Part shown: piece after piece, positions 17,689 through 26,578 of the stretch | Numbering within the stretch: position 1 is the first letter of the stretch | How the letters are laid out: every line of letters starts with the position of its first letter | Assembly: GCF_024734405.1 (NCBI RefSeq) | Contig: NZ_CP059556.1 | Span: forward strand, 1,116,001-1,180,000 | Reading direction: 5' to 3' | From: Saccharopolyspora gregorii | GTDB taxonomy: Bacteria > Actinomycetota > Actinomycetes > Mycobacteriales > Pseudonocardiaceae | Length of the DNA stretch: 64,000 nucleotides | Notes under the pieces: generated by a model | What the model saw: the letters and a program-made list of their open reading frames with translations, nothing else | The model's database searches: none | What the model was told of the DNA's origin: nothing | Translations under genes and position numbers: made by a program

Positions 17689-18789
17689 ATGTCCGAGCAT
17701 CCGTCGATCGACGTCGTGCCCAGGCCCGGAAAATCCGTCGTAGCGGTCACCTCGCCGGCCGCGCTATCGGCCGAGCTGCCGGTCGAGCAGGCGGCCACGA
17801 GCAAGATCGCCGATTGGCGCAGGTCGATCGCGGAAGTGCTCGCCGGCGAAGACGATCGGGTGCTCGCCGTGGTCGGCCCCTGCTCGCTGCACGACGCCGC
17901 GGCGACCCGGCAGTACGCGAGCCGCCTGCGCGGACTCGCGGCCGAACTCAGCGACGAGATCTTCGTGGTGATGCGCGCCTACCTGGAAAAGCCACGCACC
18001 ACGGTCGGCTGGACCGGGCTGCTCGCCGACCCTGGCTTGGACGGCAGCGCCGACATCGAGACGGGATTGCGCACCTCCCGCCGATTACTGCTCGAACTCG
18101 CCGACCTGGATCTTCCGACCGCGACCGAATGGGTCAGCCCCATCGCGCCGGACTACCTCGGTGACCTGGTCAGCTACGGAGCGATCGGCGCGCGAACGGT
18201 GGAAAGCCAGGTGCACCGCCAGCTGACCAGCGCGCTGCCGATGCCGATCGGCATGAAGAACGGGACCAGCGGCTCGCTGCAGGCAGCGGTCGACGCCATC
18301 GTCGCCGCCCGGCACCCGCACAGCTTCCTCGCCTCCGGGGCGGACGGCGCCGTGACCTGGGTGCGCAGCACCGGGAACCCGGCTGCGCACATCATCCTGC
18401 GTGGCGGTGCGACCGGACCCAACTACGACGCCACATCCGTGCGGAAAGCCGTCGGCAAACTGCGCTCGGCAGGCGTGCCACCAGCAGTGGTGGTGGACGC
18501 CAGCCATGGCAACAGCGGCAAGGACCACACCAGGCAGCCGTCGGTGGTCGCCGCGGTCGGCGACCAGATCGCCAGCGGTACAGCAGCCATCCGCGGGGTG
18601 ATGGTGGAGAGCTTCCTCGTCCCTGGCAGGCAGGACATCGGGGCTGCACGCCCGCTCCGGTTCGGGCAGAGCATCACCGACGCGTGCCTCGGCTGGGACG
18701 ACACCGCGGCAGTGCTGCGCGACCTCGCCGCCTCGGTGCGGGCGTCCCGGCGGACGTGCGACTCCGCGAACTGGCTGCAGCTGGCCTGA
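17689..18789 (+). CDS. Iron-regulated class I DAHP synthase
   Basis: 366 aa. The motifs of the AroF/G/H class are present: VVGPCSLHD, YLEKPRTTVGW and PIGMKNGTSGS. It condenses phosphoenolpyruvate and erythrose-4-phosphate at the entry of the shikimate pathway. Actinomycetes normally use a class II enzyme for housekeeping. A class I enzyme behind an iron box is usually linked to catechol siderophore supply. ATG 17689 follows GGGAGG at a sensible spacing. ATG 17677, which would place the Shine-Dalgarno inside the gene, is less likely. No 2,3-dihydroxybenzoate genes are in the window, so the consumer pathway must lie elsewhere. Confidence 0.88.
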   Translation: MSEHPSIDVVPRPGKSVVAVTSPAALSAELPVEQAATSKIADWRRSIAEVLAGEDDRVLAVVGPCSLHDAAATRQYASRLRGLAAELSDEIFVVMRAYLEKPRTTVGWTGLLADPGLDGSADIETGLRTSRRLLLELADLDLPTATEWVSPIAPDYLGDLVSYGAIGARTVESQVHRQLTSALPMPIGMKNGTSGSLQAAVDAIVAARHPHSFLASGADGAVTWVRSTGNPAAHIILRGGATGPNYDATSVRKAVGKLRSAGVPPAVVVDASHGNSGKDHTRQPSVVAAVGDQIASGTAAIRGVMVESFLVPGRQDIGAARPLRFGQSITDACLGWDDTAAVLRDLAASVRASRRTCDSANWLQLA

Positions 18790-18817
18790 ACGCCGCCGGT
18801 GCGGCCATGCTGGGACG

Positions 18818-19249
18818 GTGCCCGAAGATCTGCGCATCACCCCCAGGCTGACCGTGCCGGCAGCCGAGTTGTCGGAACGGTTCTCGCGTTCCTCGGGGCC
18901 CGGCGGTCAACACGTCAACACCTCCGACTCCCGCGTCGAGCTCACCTTCGACCTGGCCGGCTCCAGCCTGCCCGAACGAGAACGCCACCGGGCGCTCGCC
19001 CGGCTGGAATCCCGGCTGGTCGACGGTGCCATCACCATCGCCGCATCCGAACACCGCAGCCAGCTGCTCAACCGCACCGCAGCGCGGGAACGCCTCGCAC
19101 AACTGCTCGCGGACGCCGTCGCACCCGAGCCGCCGACCCGTCGCCGCACCAAACCCACAGCCGGATCACGACGTCGGCGCATCGCCGCCAAGAAACGCCG
19201 CGGTCAGGTCAAGCAATGGCGCCGACGCGGTGACCCCGGAGACAGCTGA
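18818..19249 (+). CDS. arfB: ArfB-like peptidyl-tRNA hydrolase (stalled-ribosome rescue)
   Basis: 143 aa. It has the RF-1 catalytic domain only, with GGQ in SGPGGQHVNTSDSRVEL, and a very basic C-terminal tail (RRRTKPTAGSRRRRIAAKKR) of the kind that enters the empty mRNA channel. There is no codon-recognition domain, which matches ArfB/YaeJ/ICT1 rather than RF1 or RF2. It releases nascent chains from ribosomes stalled without a stop codon. GTG 18818 comes 28 bp after the DAHP synthase stop with no Shine-Dalgarno. CATGCT six bases upstream may drive a leaderless transcript. Confidence 0.88.
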   Translation: MPEDLRITPRLTVPAAELSERFSRSSGPGGQHVNTSDSRVELTFDLAGSSLPERERHRALARLESRLVDGAITIAASEHRSQLLNRTAARERLAQLLADAVAPEPPTRRRTKPTAGSRRRRIAAKKRRGQVKQWRRRGDPGDS

Positions 19250-19310
19250 AGCGCTCATCCCGCAACTCCGGCTAGCCTCGACCGCACGACGAGCAGAGAG
19301 GGTGACGCTC

Positions 19311-20240
19311 ATGCGCACAGCTTGGGTGCTTCCTGGCGGATCGACGTTCGGAGCCGTCCAAGCCGGCCTCGCCACCGCGCTGTTCGAAGCCGGCGTCGAA
19401 CCCGACCTCCTAGTAGGCACCTCGGCGGGATCGCTGAACGCCGCCTGGCTCGCCGGTGACCCTTCTGGCGGCGGAGCGGAAAGCCTGCGCGCGGTGTGGA
19501 GCTCCATGCGGCGCTCCGACATCTTCCCGATCCAACCCGCGCGCATACTCGCCGGAAAGCTCGGCATCACCAACCACCTGATGACCAGCACCGGACTGGC
19601 GCGCTGGCTGCACCGAACCCTCCCGTACCGAACCTTCGAGCAAACCGCGATCCCGCTCACCGTCACCGCGACCGACGTCGACACCGGCACCGCCGTCTAC
19701 TTCGACCACGGGCCGGTGCTGCCGCCGCTCGTCGCATCCTGTTCCATCCCCGGCCTTTTTCCGCCGTTCCGCGTCAACGACCGGTGGCTGGTCGACGGTG
19801 GTGTCGCGGCGTTCATGCCGATCAGCAGGGCCGTCGAGCTCGGCGCGGAACGGGTCTTCGTACTCCCGTGCGGCGGAACCGAACCGTTCGAACACCGGCC
19901 TGGAAAACGCGGCGGCCACATCGTCACCAGTCCCTCGACGCCTACGATCCCGCCCCGGTCGGTCAGCGGGGTCAGCGGCGCCGCGCTCGGAGCGGCGATG
20001 CTCAACGCGGCACGACTCGACGTGCAGCTCAACTCCACGCGATGCGAGCTGTACATCCTGCCCGCGCCCGCCACGGTGGGACTCTCGCCCTACTCGTTCG
20101 CCCACTCCGCGGCGCTCATCGAAGCCGCCTGGGATGTCGCAGCGACCTGGTATCCGCGGGCGCGTCCGGTGCCTGCGGGGGTCGTCGACAGCTCTGGGAA
20201 GCCGGAGCGGGTGGGGAAGACCGCCCTGACTCCCAACTGA
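19311..20240 (+). CDS. Patatin-like phospholipase
   Basis: 309 aa. The glycine-rich oxyanion loop is PGGSTFGAVQAG, the nucleophile elbow is LLVGTSAGSLNAAW (GxSxG), and the aspartate of the Ser-Asp dyad is in LVDGGVAAFMP. Patatins hydrolyse acyl chains from lipids, usually at the membrane. There is no signal peptide. ATG 19311 has AGAGGG eight bases upstream, and a GTG nine bases earlier is possible. It follows arfB with a TAGCCT hexamer in the gap, so it is probably transcribed on its own. Confidence 0.87.
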   Translation: MRTAWVLPGGSTFGAVQAGLATALFEAGVEPDLLVGTSAGSLNAAWLAGDPSGGGAESLRAVWSSMRRSDIFPIQPARILAGKLGITNHLMTSTGLARWLHRTLPYRTFEQTAIPLTVTATDVDTGTAVYFDHGPVLPPLVASCSIPGLFPPFRVNDRWLVDGGVAAFMPISRAVELGAERVFVLPCGGTEPFEHRPGKRGGHIVTSPSTPTIPPRSVSGVSGAALGAAMLNAARLDVQLNSTRCELYILPAPATVGLSPYSFAHSAALIEAAWDVAATWYPRARPVPAGVVDSSGKPERVGKTALTPN

Positions 20241-20249
20241 TCTGCTTTG

Positions 20250-20297
20250 GAGCAAGGGAACCTTCCTGTCATCTGTGCCAGAAAGGTTCCCTCGCTC
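20250..20297 (+). repeat. Degenerate REPIN-like pair
   Basis: GAGCAAGGGAACCTTCCTGTCA facing TGCCAGAAAGGTTCCCTCGCTC. The centre (TCTG) and one outer position have decayed. It lies between the convergent patatin and AbiEi-like genes. Confidence 0.8.
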
Positions 20298-20358
20298 CTG
20301 CACGGATGTCGTTCGTGTGGGATTGCAGGTAGCCAGCGCAGCGTGGGCATGCGAGATG

Positions 20359-20384
20359 CCCGGAGGCGTTTGTTGCCCTCCGGG
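20359..20384 (-). terminator. GC-rich hairpin between convergent genes
   Basis: CCCGGAGG facing CCTCCGGG with a ten-base T-rich loop, 30 bp after the 3' end of the minus-strand gene. It is a plausible terminator for either neighbour, but there is no run of T. Confidence 0.45.
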
Positions 20385-20413
20385 TAGGCGTCCGTGTTCA
20401 CCTATCGTTCGGA

Positions 20414-21394
20414 TCAAGCTCCTTCGGCGATGGCGCGGACGAGAACGTTGGGACGTGGTCTCAGAGTCGCGGCTCGATACGCTCGTCCGATGGCGGCGAT
20501 AGCCTCGTCAGGTCTCTGCATGACGTCGACGGGCAAGATCTGCACGACTGCTACGCCGTGTGCCGCGTACCGGGTGTTCCGCCGTGTCGTAGCGGCGAAA
20601 TCGGCCCGCGACGAGTGGTATGCGAACGAGTCGAATTCGACGGCGAGGCCGACGTCGTCGAACCAGGCGTCGGGCATGCCGACGTAACGCCCGTCGGGAT
20701 CGAACAGCGATGTGTTCCACGAGGGATCGGGCAGGTCGGCACTTTTGAGCAACTCGAAAGCTCGGAGTTCAGCGATGGAACGGACGTCGGCGGTCATCGC
20801 CCGGAGGATCTCCCGGGGCAACCCGGTTCCTCGCCGAGAGCCGCGTTCCATTTCCTCGTTGAGGGCCCGTGGCGAACATCCCGGCGCCCGTTGGATCGCT
20901 TCCACGAGCAATGCCTCCGTCGATCGGCGGGACTGCCAGGTGCGGGCGGCATCCATGACGGCCCGAGGCGCGGGGGCGACCGGAATGCCGTCGATGATGA
21001 CCGGTGGCGGCGGGCGCGTGGTGCGTTCGAACCTGACCAATTCGTTGCTCTGGATCTTTTTGGTGTGCGGGATGAGGATGTGGACCGGAGCGTTCTCGTC
21101 CGGCGTTTCGAGACCGTGCATCCGGGCCGCGTGCATGCCCGTGACCATGGCGGACGGGCCGGCACGTAGTAGTGCAGCCGCTATCAGATCGTCTGCGGTG
21201 GGCGGGCCCGGCATGACCAGGACGATTCCGGGGAGCAAACGCGTCCATGGTCCGTCGGCGCGTCCCCGCCGATAACTGGTCGATTGCGAGACGCCGAGCC
21301 TTTCCAGTTCGGCGACGTGAAACACGCGTCGCGGAGCGGAATGCGGAGCATCCTTGCTGATCACTGTCGATGACATGTGGTCACTATCGGTCAT
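20414..21394 (-). CDS. AbiEi-like N-terminal domain fused to a nuclease-fold domain
   Basis: 326 aa. The N-terminal 80 residues (VFHVAELERLGVSQSTSYRR) look like the winged-helix domain of AbiEi-type antitoxins. The C-terminal 120 residues contain PDAWFDDVGLAVEFDSFAYH and a later VVQILP strand, a layout like DUF559/PD-(D/E)XK endonuclease-fold proteins. Actinomycete genomes carry many such proteins, usually without a toxin partner, and no AbiEii-like gene is adjacent here. It may be a stand-alone regulator or an inactive nuclease. The start codon is uncertain (ATG 21394, or ATG 21376). Confidence 0.65.
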   Translation of the reverse strand: MTDSDHMSSTVISKDAPHSAPRRVFHVAELERLGVSQSTSYRRGRADGPWTRLLPGIVLVMPGPPTADDLIAAALLRAGPSAMVTGMHAARMHGLETPDENAPVHILIPHTKKIQSNELVRFERTTRPPPPVIIDGIPVAPAPRAVMDAARTWQSRRSTEALLVEAIQRAPGCSPRALNEEMERGSRRGTGLPREILRAMTADVRSIAELRAFELLKSADLPDPSWNTSLFDPDGRYVGMPDAWFDDVGLAVEFDSFAYHSSRADFAATTRRNTRYAAHGVAVVQILPVDVMQRPDEAIAAIGRAYRAATLRPRPNVLVRAIAEGA

Positions 21395-21461
21395 GTCGGG
21401 TGACGTGGGGGCTCGCGCATTCGTCGGTGTGTCGGCGGCACTCGCACCCCGCGAAGCAGAA

Positions 21462-21511
21462 GGAGCAAGGGAACCTTTCTGCCGCTCGTGACAGGAAGGT
21501 TCCCTTGCTCC
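21462..21511 (+). repeat. REPIN-like paired repeat
   Basis: GGAGCAAGGGAACC facing GGTTCCCTTGCTCC, with a diverged centre (GCCGCTCGTGAC). The outer arms match perfectly over 14 bp. It lies between the divergent AbiEi-like and HtrA genes. Confidence 0.88.
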
Positions 21512-21592
21512 GTAGTTGAGCGCGGCTGGGTTGAGGGCGAATCACCAGGCAACGCAAAGCTTGCTCTCAGCCTGGTGGAGCACTGTCGGCTC

Positions 21593-22891
21593 ATGGCTGA
21601 CAACGATTTCGCAGGCGCAGGGGACCGGTTCGCAGCGGACGTGCCGTCGGGAGGTGGTCGCGGCGCGACCTCGGCACCGTGGGAATCGGCTACTCCTCAA
21701 GGTCAGCAGCCGACCGGGTTCTCGAGTGAGCGGAGACCACGCCTCGCCGGTGTTTCGGCGGGCACGGTCGTCGTAGCCCTGCTCGCCGGACTCGTCGGTG
21801 GTGCTGCCGGATTCGGCGGAAGTCTGTTGCTGGGAACGTCCGGAAGCTCGGGTTCGCCGGTGTTGAACCAGCACGATTCCACCGTCGGCACCCAGGTCAG
21901 TTCGCAGAGCGGAACCGTCCAGTTCGCGGCGGAGAAGGCGTCGAAGAGCACCGTGGACATCGCAGTGTCGTCGCGTTCCGGCAGCGCGGAGGGGACGGGC
22001 GTGGTGCTGACCGCCGATGGTTACGTGTTGACGAACAACCACGTGGTGAGCAGCGGCGGAGATATTTCCGTCACCCTGCCGGATGGGAAGAAGTCGGCTG
22101 GTGAGGTCGTCGGGACGGCCCCGTCGTACGACTTGGCGGTGATCAAGCTGGCTGGTGTCGACGGGCTCACCGCAGCGGAGTTGGGCAAGTCCTCGAACCT
22201 GGCGGTCGGGCAGACCGCGGTGGCGATCGGTTCGCCGCTGGGGCTCGAAGGCACGGTCACTTCGGGCATCGTGAGTGCGCTCGACCGCACGGTGGAGGTG
22301 TCGTCGGACGACGGCCAGGCGGTCGTATACAACGGAATCCAGACGGATGCGTCGATCAACCCGGGTAATTCGGGTGGGCCGTTGGTGAATCTCGACGGGC
22401 AGGTGATCGGGATCAACTCGAGCATCCAGTCGAACACCTCGGGTGAATCCAGCGCGGGCAACATCGGGTTGGGTTTCTCGATTCCGATCGACACGGCGAG
22501 CAGGGTCGCCGGCGAGATCATCGAATCGGGGGCGGCGATGAAGCCGCAGCTCGGTGTCACGGGCACGGATGGCGAGTCCGGCAATGCCGTGATCAGCACT
22601 GTCAGCGCGGGTTCCGCGGCGGAGAAGGCGGGGCTCCGGCAGGGGGACACGATCCTGGAGGTGGACGGCAAAGCGGTCAGCGCGTTCTCGGATCTGATCG
22701 CCCAGATCGGTTCCAGCGAGCCTGGCGGGAAGGTGGTTCTCACCGTCGGCGACGCGCAGGGCGGCAATGCCCATCCGGTCGAAGTCACGTTGGGAAGCAT
22801 CCGGGACTCGGAGCCGGAGACGACCACGCAGCGCCCCGGGGCGCAGAGCCCGTACCAGTGGCCGGGCGGACAGTTCCCGTACGGCCGTTGA
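21593..22891 (+). CDS. HtrA-like membrane-anchored serine protease with PDZ domain
   Basis: 432 aa. A hydrophilic N-terminal tail of about 50 residues is followed by a membrane anchor (52-82) and a trypsin-like domain whose triad is visible: His150 in LTNNHVV, Asp180 in SYDLAVIKL and Ser260 in NPGNSGGPL. A PDZ domain covers about 335-415 (AEKAGLRQGDTILEVDGKAV). It is the DegP/HtrA/PepD type, which degrades or senses misfolded cell-envelope proteins on the outer face of the membrane. ATG 21593 follows GGTGGAG. Upstream in-frame sequence is repeat DNA and was excluded. Confidence 0.92.
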   Translation: MADNDFAGAGDRFAADVPSGGGRGATSAPWESATPQGQQPTGFSSERRPRLAGVSAGTVVVALLAGLVGGAAGFGGSLLLGTSGSSGSPVLNQHDSTVGTQVSSQSGTVQFAAEKASKSTVDIAVSSRSGSAEGTGVVLTADGYVLTNNHVVSSGGDISVTLPDGKKSAGEVVGTAPSYDLAVIKLAGVDGLTAAELGKSSNLAVGQTAVAIGSPLGLEGTVTSGIVSALDRTVEVSSDDGQAVVYNGIQTDASINPGNSGGPLVNLDGQVIGINSSIQSNTSGESSAGNIGLGFSIPIDTASRVAGEIIESGAAMKPQLGVTGTDGESGNAVISTVSAGSAAEKAGLRQGDTILEVDGKAVSAFSDLIAQIGSSEPGGKVVLTVGDAQGGNAHPVEVTLGSIRDSEPETTTQRPGAQSPYQWPGGQFPYGR

Positions 22892-22897
22892 CGGAGC

Positions 22898-22945
22898 GAG
22901 CAAGGGAACCTTCCTGTCACCGGTGACAGGAAGGTTCCCTTGCTC
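22898..22945 (+). repeat. Perfect 48-bp REPIN palindrome
   Basis: Two 24-bp arms, exact reverse complements, from GAGCAAGGG to CCCTTGCTC around CACCGGTG. It ends exactly at the stop codon of the minus-strand hydrolase and starts seven bases after the htrA stop, so it fills the convergent gap completely. Confidence 0.95.
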
Positions 22946-24382
22946 TCACGGTGCGGGGTGGGTGGGGCAGTGCTTCTCCACCCCCGGCACCACCCCCTCC
23001 ACCAAGTACCGCTCCGCAGCAGAGTCGAGGCAGTCGTCGCGTTGGCTGGCGAAGGCCCCGTGGGAGCGGCTGCCGTCGAGGACGACGAGGCTGGATCCGG
23101 GGAGCCGTCGTTGCATGCGCCGCGCGCCGTCGAGGGGCGTGGTCGGGTCGTGTTCGGCTTGGGTGAGCAGCACGGGTGGCATGTCGGGGTGCCCGAGCCG
23201 GGTGGTTTCGCGGGGCGGCGCCCAGTAGGCGCAGGTGGCGGCTTCGAGCCCGGTGAGGACGGGTTGGGGGTCGACGGCGCGCAGCGCGCGGATGCTGCCG
23301 ATGACGTCGGCGGGCCGGGGTCGGGTGCTGTCGGCGCATTTGATGGTGCGCAGCGCGGATTCGTAGTTGTGGTCGTCGGGTTCGGCGGGGCGCAGCGCGG
23401 CGTCGTCGCCGGTGCGGACGTAGTGGCTGAGGGCTTGTGCGAAGGGTTCCCACCGTTCGGTGCGGGAGAGGGTGCGGTAGACGACGCGGTCGAATTCGTC
23501 GGGGCCGAAGGTGTCGTGGGGGAGTGCGGCGCGGGTGTCGAGGTAGTGCTGCCGGACGGTGCGCCGGTCGTGGCCGAGTCCGAGCCCGGGCCGGGCGGCG
23601 ATCCAGTCGAAGAGCGCGTCGCGTTGTTCGATCATGGCGAGGGCTTGGCGGGTGTCGAAGTCGTACCAGTCGTCGGGGCTGACGACGCTGTCGAGCACCA
23701 TGCGGCCGACGTGCCGGGGGTGGTGGGCGGCGTAGGCGGCGCCGAGGTAGGTGCCGTAGGAGACGCCGAGGTAGTTGAGCCGCGGTTCGCGCAGTGCGAG
23801 CCGGATCCGTTCCATGTCGTGCGCGGTGTTGGTGGTGTTGATGTGGGTGAGCGCGGCCCCGATGCCGCGCGCGCAATCGTCGGCGATGGCGCGGAGTCCG
23901 CGCAGGTGGGCGCGCTCCTGTTCGGGATCGGTGGGCACCGGATCGGGCCGGGGGTGCTGGTAGAGCCCGCCGGCGGGTCCGCAGTCGACGGGGGCGCTGC
24001 GGCCGGTGCCGCGCGGGTCGAAGCCGATGATGTCGTAGCTGCGTTGGACGGCGGTGGGGAGTTTGGCGCGTTTGCTCTCGGCGTAGTCGGTGCCGGTGCC
24101 GCCGGGTCCGCCGGGGTTGACGAGGAGTGCGCCGCGTCGTTCTTCGGGTGTGCCGCTGGCGGGGATGCGGGTGAGGGCGAGGGTGATGGTCGGCCCGTCG
24201 GGGGCGGCGTGGTCGAGCGGGACCCGCAAGTGTCCGCATTGGACTGATGGATCGTTGGCGATTCCGTCCGGGCAGGGGCCGAATCCGGGGTCGGGCGCCG
24301 CCGTGGCGGCGGGGGCGGGCGCGAGTGCGGCGAGCAGCAGGGTGAGCAGCGGGATGGTGCCGCCGCGACGCGAGATGAACAC
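22946..24382 (-). CDS. Secreted alpha/beta hydrolase, tripeptidyl-aminopeptidase (TAP) family
   Basis: 478 aa. An N-terminal signal peptide (IPLLTLLLAALAPAPAATAA) is followed by the TAP-type fold. The oxyanion segment is LLVNPGGPGGTGTDY, the nucleophile is in YLGVSYGTYLGAAY, and the acid and histidine are in AEHDPTTPLDGARRM and SRSHGAFAS. A C-terminal TAP domain with several cysteines is present. Streptomyces and related bacteria secrete such enzymes to trim extracellular peptides or activate proenzymes. Its start lies only 48 bp from the Zur-like box of the divergent operon, so that box might influence both genes. Confidence 0.88.
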   Translation of the reverse strand: MFISRRGGTIPLLTLLLAALAPAPAATAAPDPGFGPCPDGIANDPSVQCGHLRVPLDHAAPDGPTITLALTRIPASGTPEERRGALLVNPGGPGGTGTDYAESKRAKLPTAVQRSYDIIGFDPRGTGRSAPVDCGPAGGLYQHPRPDPVPTDPEQERAHLRGLRAIADDCARGIGAALTHINTTNTAHDMERIRLALREPRLNYLGVSYGTYLGAAYAAHHPRHVGRMVLDSVVSPDDWYDFDTRQALAMIEQRDALFDWIAARPGLGLGHDRRTVRQHYLDTRAALPHDTFGPDEFDRVVYRTLSRTERWEPFAQALSHYVRTGDDAALRPAEPDDHNYESALRTIKCADSTRPRPADVIGSIRALRAVDPQPVLTGLEAATCAYWAPPRETTRLGHPDMPPVLLTQAEHDPTTPLDGARRMQRRLPGSSLVVLDGSRSHGAFASQRDDCLDSAAERYLVEGVVPGVEKHCPTHPAP

Positions 24383-24430
24383 GCTGAGTGACTCCAGTGC
24401 TACCTGAATGGGGTTTGCGAAGGAGTATTG

Positions 24431-24449
24431 AACATGATTATCGTTACCG
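24431..24449 (+). promoter_or_regulatory. Fur-family (Zur-like) box, biosynthetic operon
   Basis: GAACATGATTATCGTTACC, arranged as 9-1-9 with inner halves ATGAT and ATCGT. It matches 14 of 19 positions of the classical Fur/Zur palindrome GATAATGATAATCATTATC and stands out as AT-rich in GC-rich DNA. It lies 34 bp before the first gene of the operon. Actinobacterial iron regulation uses a different box, so zinc is the likelier signal. Confidence 0.65.
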
Positions 24450-24482
24450 TCCGCTAGTGGTAAACCATGCGGAGGAGTCGGA

Positions 24483-25751
24483 GTGGGTCACCTGCTGATG
24501 GTGGAAAGCTGGGTCGGGGCGATGAGCACCCTGCTGCCCAGAGGTATCCGGGACGGAGGCCACCGCTTCAGCTTCCTCACCCGGGACGTGCACCACTACC
24601 TGCGTGCCTGGAACCGGCCGGGCGCCCACCCGCTGCTCGGCGCGCAGAACGTGCTCACCGCCGAGACCAACGACGTGCCGTCCCTCGTGGAGCACGTGGC
24701 GAAGTTGCAGCCCGCGCTCCGGTTCGACGGCGTGCTCACCTCCTGCGACTACTACCTGGGCGCGGTCGCGCACCTCGCGCGGCACCTCGGCCTGCCGGGA
24801 TCTCCGCCGGAAGCGGTGGAGCTGGCCTGCAACAAGGACCGGACCCGGCTGGCGTTGCGCGAAGCGGGAGTTCCCGGGCCCGCGTTCGCGCTCGCCGACA
24901 GCGCGTCCGGGCTCCGCGAAGCGGCCGTCGCCCTCGGCTTCCCGCTCGTGGTCAAACCGGTCGACCTGTGCGCGGGCATGTTCGTGCGCAAGGTGTCCGA
25001 CGAAGCCGAACTAGCCGAAGCCGTTCGTGACCTGGAGGGCTTCCCGGTGAACGCCCGCGGCCAGCGCCGCAGCCCCACGGTGCTGCTGGAGGAACTGCTC
25101 ACCGGGCCGGAAGTGAGCGTCGAAGCCGTCACCTCCCACGGACGAACGACCGTCATCGGCGTGACCGACAAGAGCGTCGGCGGCGCACCCTGGTTCGTTG
25201 AGACCGGGCACATGTTCCCCGCCGCCCTCGACGCCGCCACCGAACGAGCCGCCACCTCGATCGCCGTCGACGCCATCGCCGCGCTCGGCCTCGACAACAC
25301 GGTCACCCACACCGAGCTCAAGCTCACCCCCGACGGGCCGCGCATCGTCGAGGTCAACCCGCGTCCCGCGGGCAACCAGATCACCGAGCTGATCCGCCGC
25401 GTCACCGGCATCGACCTGCCCGCGGTGCACGCCCGGCTCGCCGCCGGCGAACAGCCCGACCTGGCGCCGCACGCCACCGGTGCGGGCAGCGCGGCCATCT
25501 CGTTCCTGCTGCCGCCGCGCACCGGCCCGATCCGGCACATCGCCGGAGCCGAGCGGCTCGCCGGGACCGAGGGCGTCGTCGACAGCGTCGTCAAGGAACC
25601 CGGGCACGTGGCAGGCGCGGCGACCAGCAACAACAACTACCTCGGCCACGTGCTGGCCACCGATCCGGCACCCGGGGCCGCGCGGGCTCGCGCCGAGGCG
25701 GCCGTCGGCTCCCTGGAAGTCGTCTACGCCGAGGATCTGGTCACCGCATGA
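24483..25751 (+). CDS. ATP-grasp ligase, first gene of the metallophore operon
   Basis: 422 aa. A pre-ATP-grasp domain (1-115) is followed by the ATP-binding domain with the nucleotide lysine in [19 protein letters not shown], the loop [20 protein letters not shown], and metal ligands in [20 protein letters not shown] (Glu, Asn). It resembles carboxylate-amine ligases that make peptide-like bonds on small molecules. GTG 24483 has a GGAGG six bases upstream. Its stop overlaps the next start (ATGA). It probably joins an amino acid product of the downstream PLP enzyme to another amino or carboxylate group. The exact substrates cannot be read from the sequence. Confidence 0.85.
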   Translation: MGHLLMVESWVGAMSTLLPRGIRDGGHRFSFLTRDVHHYLRAWNRPGAHPLLGAQNVLTAETNDVPSLVEHVAKLQPALRFDGVLTSCDYYLGAVAHLARHLGLPGSPPEAVELACNKDRTRLALREAGVPGPAFALADSASGLREAAVALGFPLVVKPVDLCAGMFVRKVSDEAELAEAVRDLEGFPVNARGQRRSPTVLLEELLTGPEVSVEAVTSHGRTTVIGVTDKSVGGAPWFVETGHMFPAALDAATERAATSIAVDAIAALGLDNTVTHTELKLTPDGPRIVEVNPRPAGNQITELIRRVTGIDLPAVHARLAAGEQPDLAPHATGAGSAAISFLLPPRTGPIRHIAGAERLAGTEGVVDSVVKEPGHVAGAATSNNNYLGHVLATDPAPGAARARAEAAVGSLEVVYAEDLVTA

Positions 25752-26578
25752 AGGACGCCTTCCTGTCACTGGACGGGTTCGCGGCGGCCGTGGGCGAGGG
25801 GTTCGCGGGCGACGAGGTCGGCGAAGCGGAGGTGAGCGTCGGCTTCCTCACCCAGCAAGGCGTCCGCCATTCCGGGCGTGGCCGCTCCTACCGGAACCAC
25901 GTGCTGAGCCTCCGCGTCGAGGACGCCGTCGGCTCCTGCGCGGTGGAACCCGGGGAACTCACCGACGAGCAGGTCGTGGACTGCGTAGGCGCCCCCGTCG
26001 GGCGGCTGCTGCGGCACCCGCTGCCCGCGGTGCGCACCGCGGCGCTGGACGCCTACCTGATGTGGCGGTTCCCGCACCACGAGCACGCCGAGCAGGTCGC
26101 GCTGGAGCGCGGGAACTCGCTGCGGAAGTCCTTGCAGCGCGCCGAACTCGTCGTGGACCTGCTGCCGGACCAGGTGAACCGGGTGCTCGTGGTCGGGGTG
26201 GTGAACTCGCTGCTGCACCGGCTCCGGCACCGCGACCTCGACTACGTCCCCTGCGACCGCAAGGGCGGCAGTACCGAATGGGACGAGCCCATCGTCGGCG
26301 ACGCCATGGCCGCCGTCGACGGCTGCGACGCCGTGCTCGCCACCGGGATGCTCGCGGCGGGCGACACGTTCGCGCCGCTGCTGGAACACGTGCGCGCCAC
26401 CGGAAAGCCGCTGGTCATGTTCGCCCAGACCGCGAGCGCGATCCTGCCGTGGTTCATCGGATCCGGCGTCACCGCCGTCTCGGCCGAGCCCTACCCGTTC
26501 TTCTGGCTCGACGGCGGCCCCGGCTCGATCTACCGCCACCGCGCCCCGATCACCCCGACCGGGAAGGACCCCCGTTGA
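25748..26578 (+). CDS. DUF4213/DUF364 (putative heavy-metal chelation) protein
   Basis: 276 aa. The N-terminal 75 residues ([20 protein letters not shown]) resemble DUF4213, an enolase-N-like fold. The rest ([58 protein letters not shown]) fits the DUF364 Rossmann-like domain. The family is annotated as possible metal-binding from structure, and its reaction is unknown. It is translationally coupled on both sides (ATGA and TTGA overlaps). In this locus it may handle the metal or the chelate, or carry out a biosynthetic step. The first 25 bases closely resemble half of the local REPIN. Confidence 0.75.
   Translation: MKDAFLSLDGFAAAVGEGFAGDEVGEAEVSVGFLTQQGVRHSGRGRSYRNHVLSLRVEDAVGSCAVEPGELTDEQVVDCVGAPVGRLLRHPLPAVRTAALDAYLMWRFPHHEHAEQVALERGNSLRKSLQRAELVVDLLPDQVNRVLVVGVVNSLLHRLRHRDLDYVPCDRKGGSTEWDEPIVGDAMAAVDGCDAVLATGMLAAGDTFAPLLEHVRATGKPLVMFAQTASAILPWFIGSGVTAVSAEPYPFFWLDGGPGSIYRHRAPITPTGKDPR

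Noticed and set aside
21488-21592. N-terminal extension of the HtrA protease
   Set aside because: The extra residues derive from a REPIN half (TGRFPCS-type translation), a sequence that recurs in many unrelated frames.
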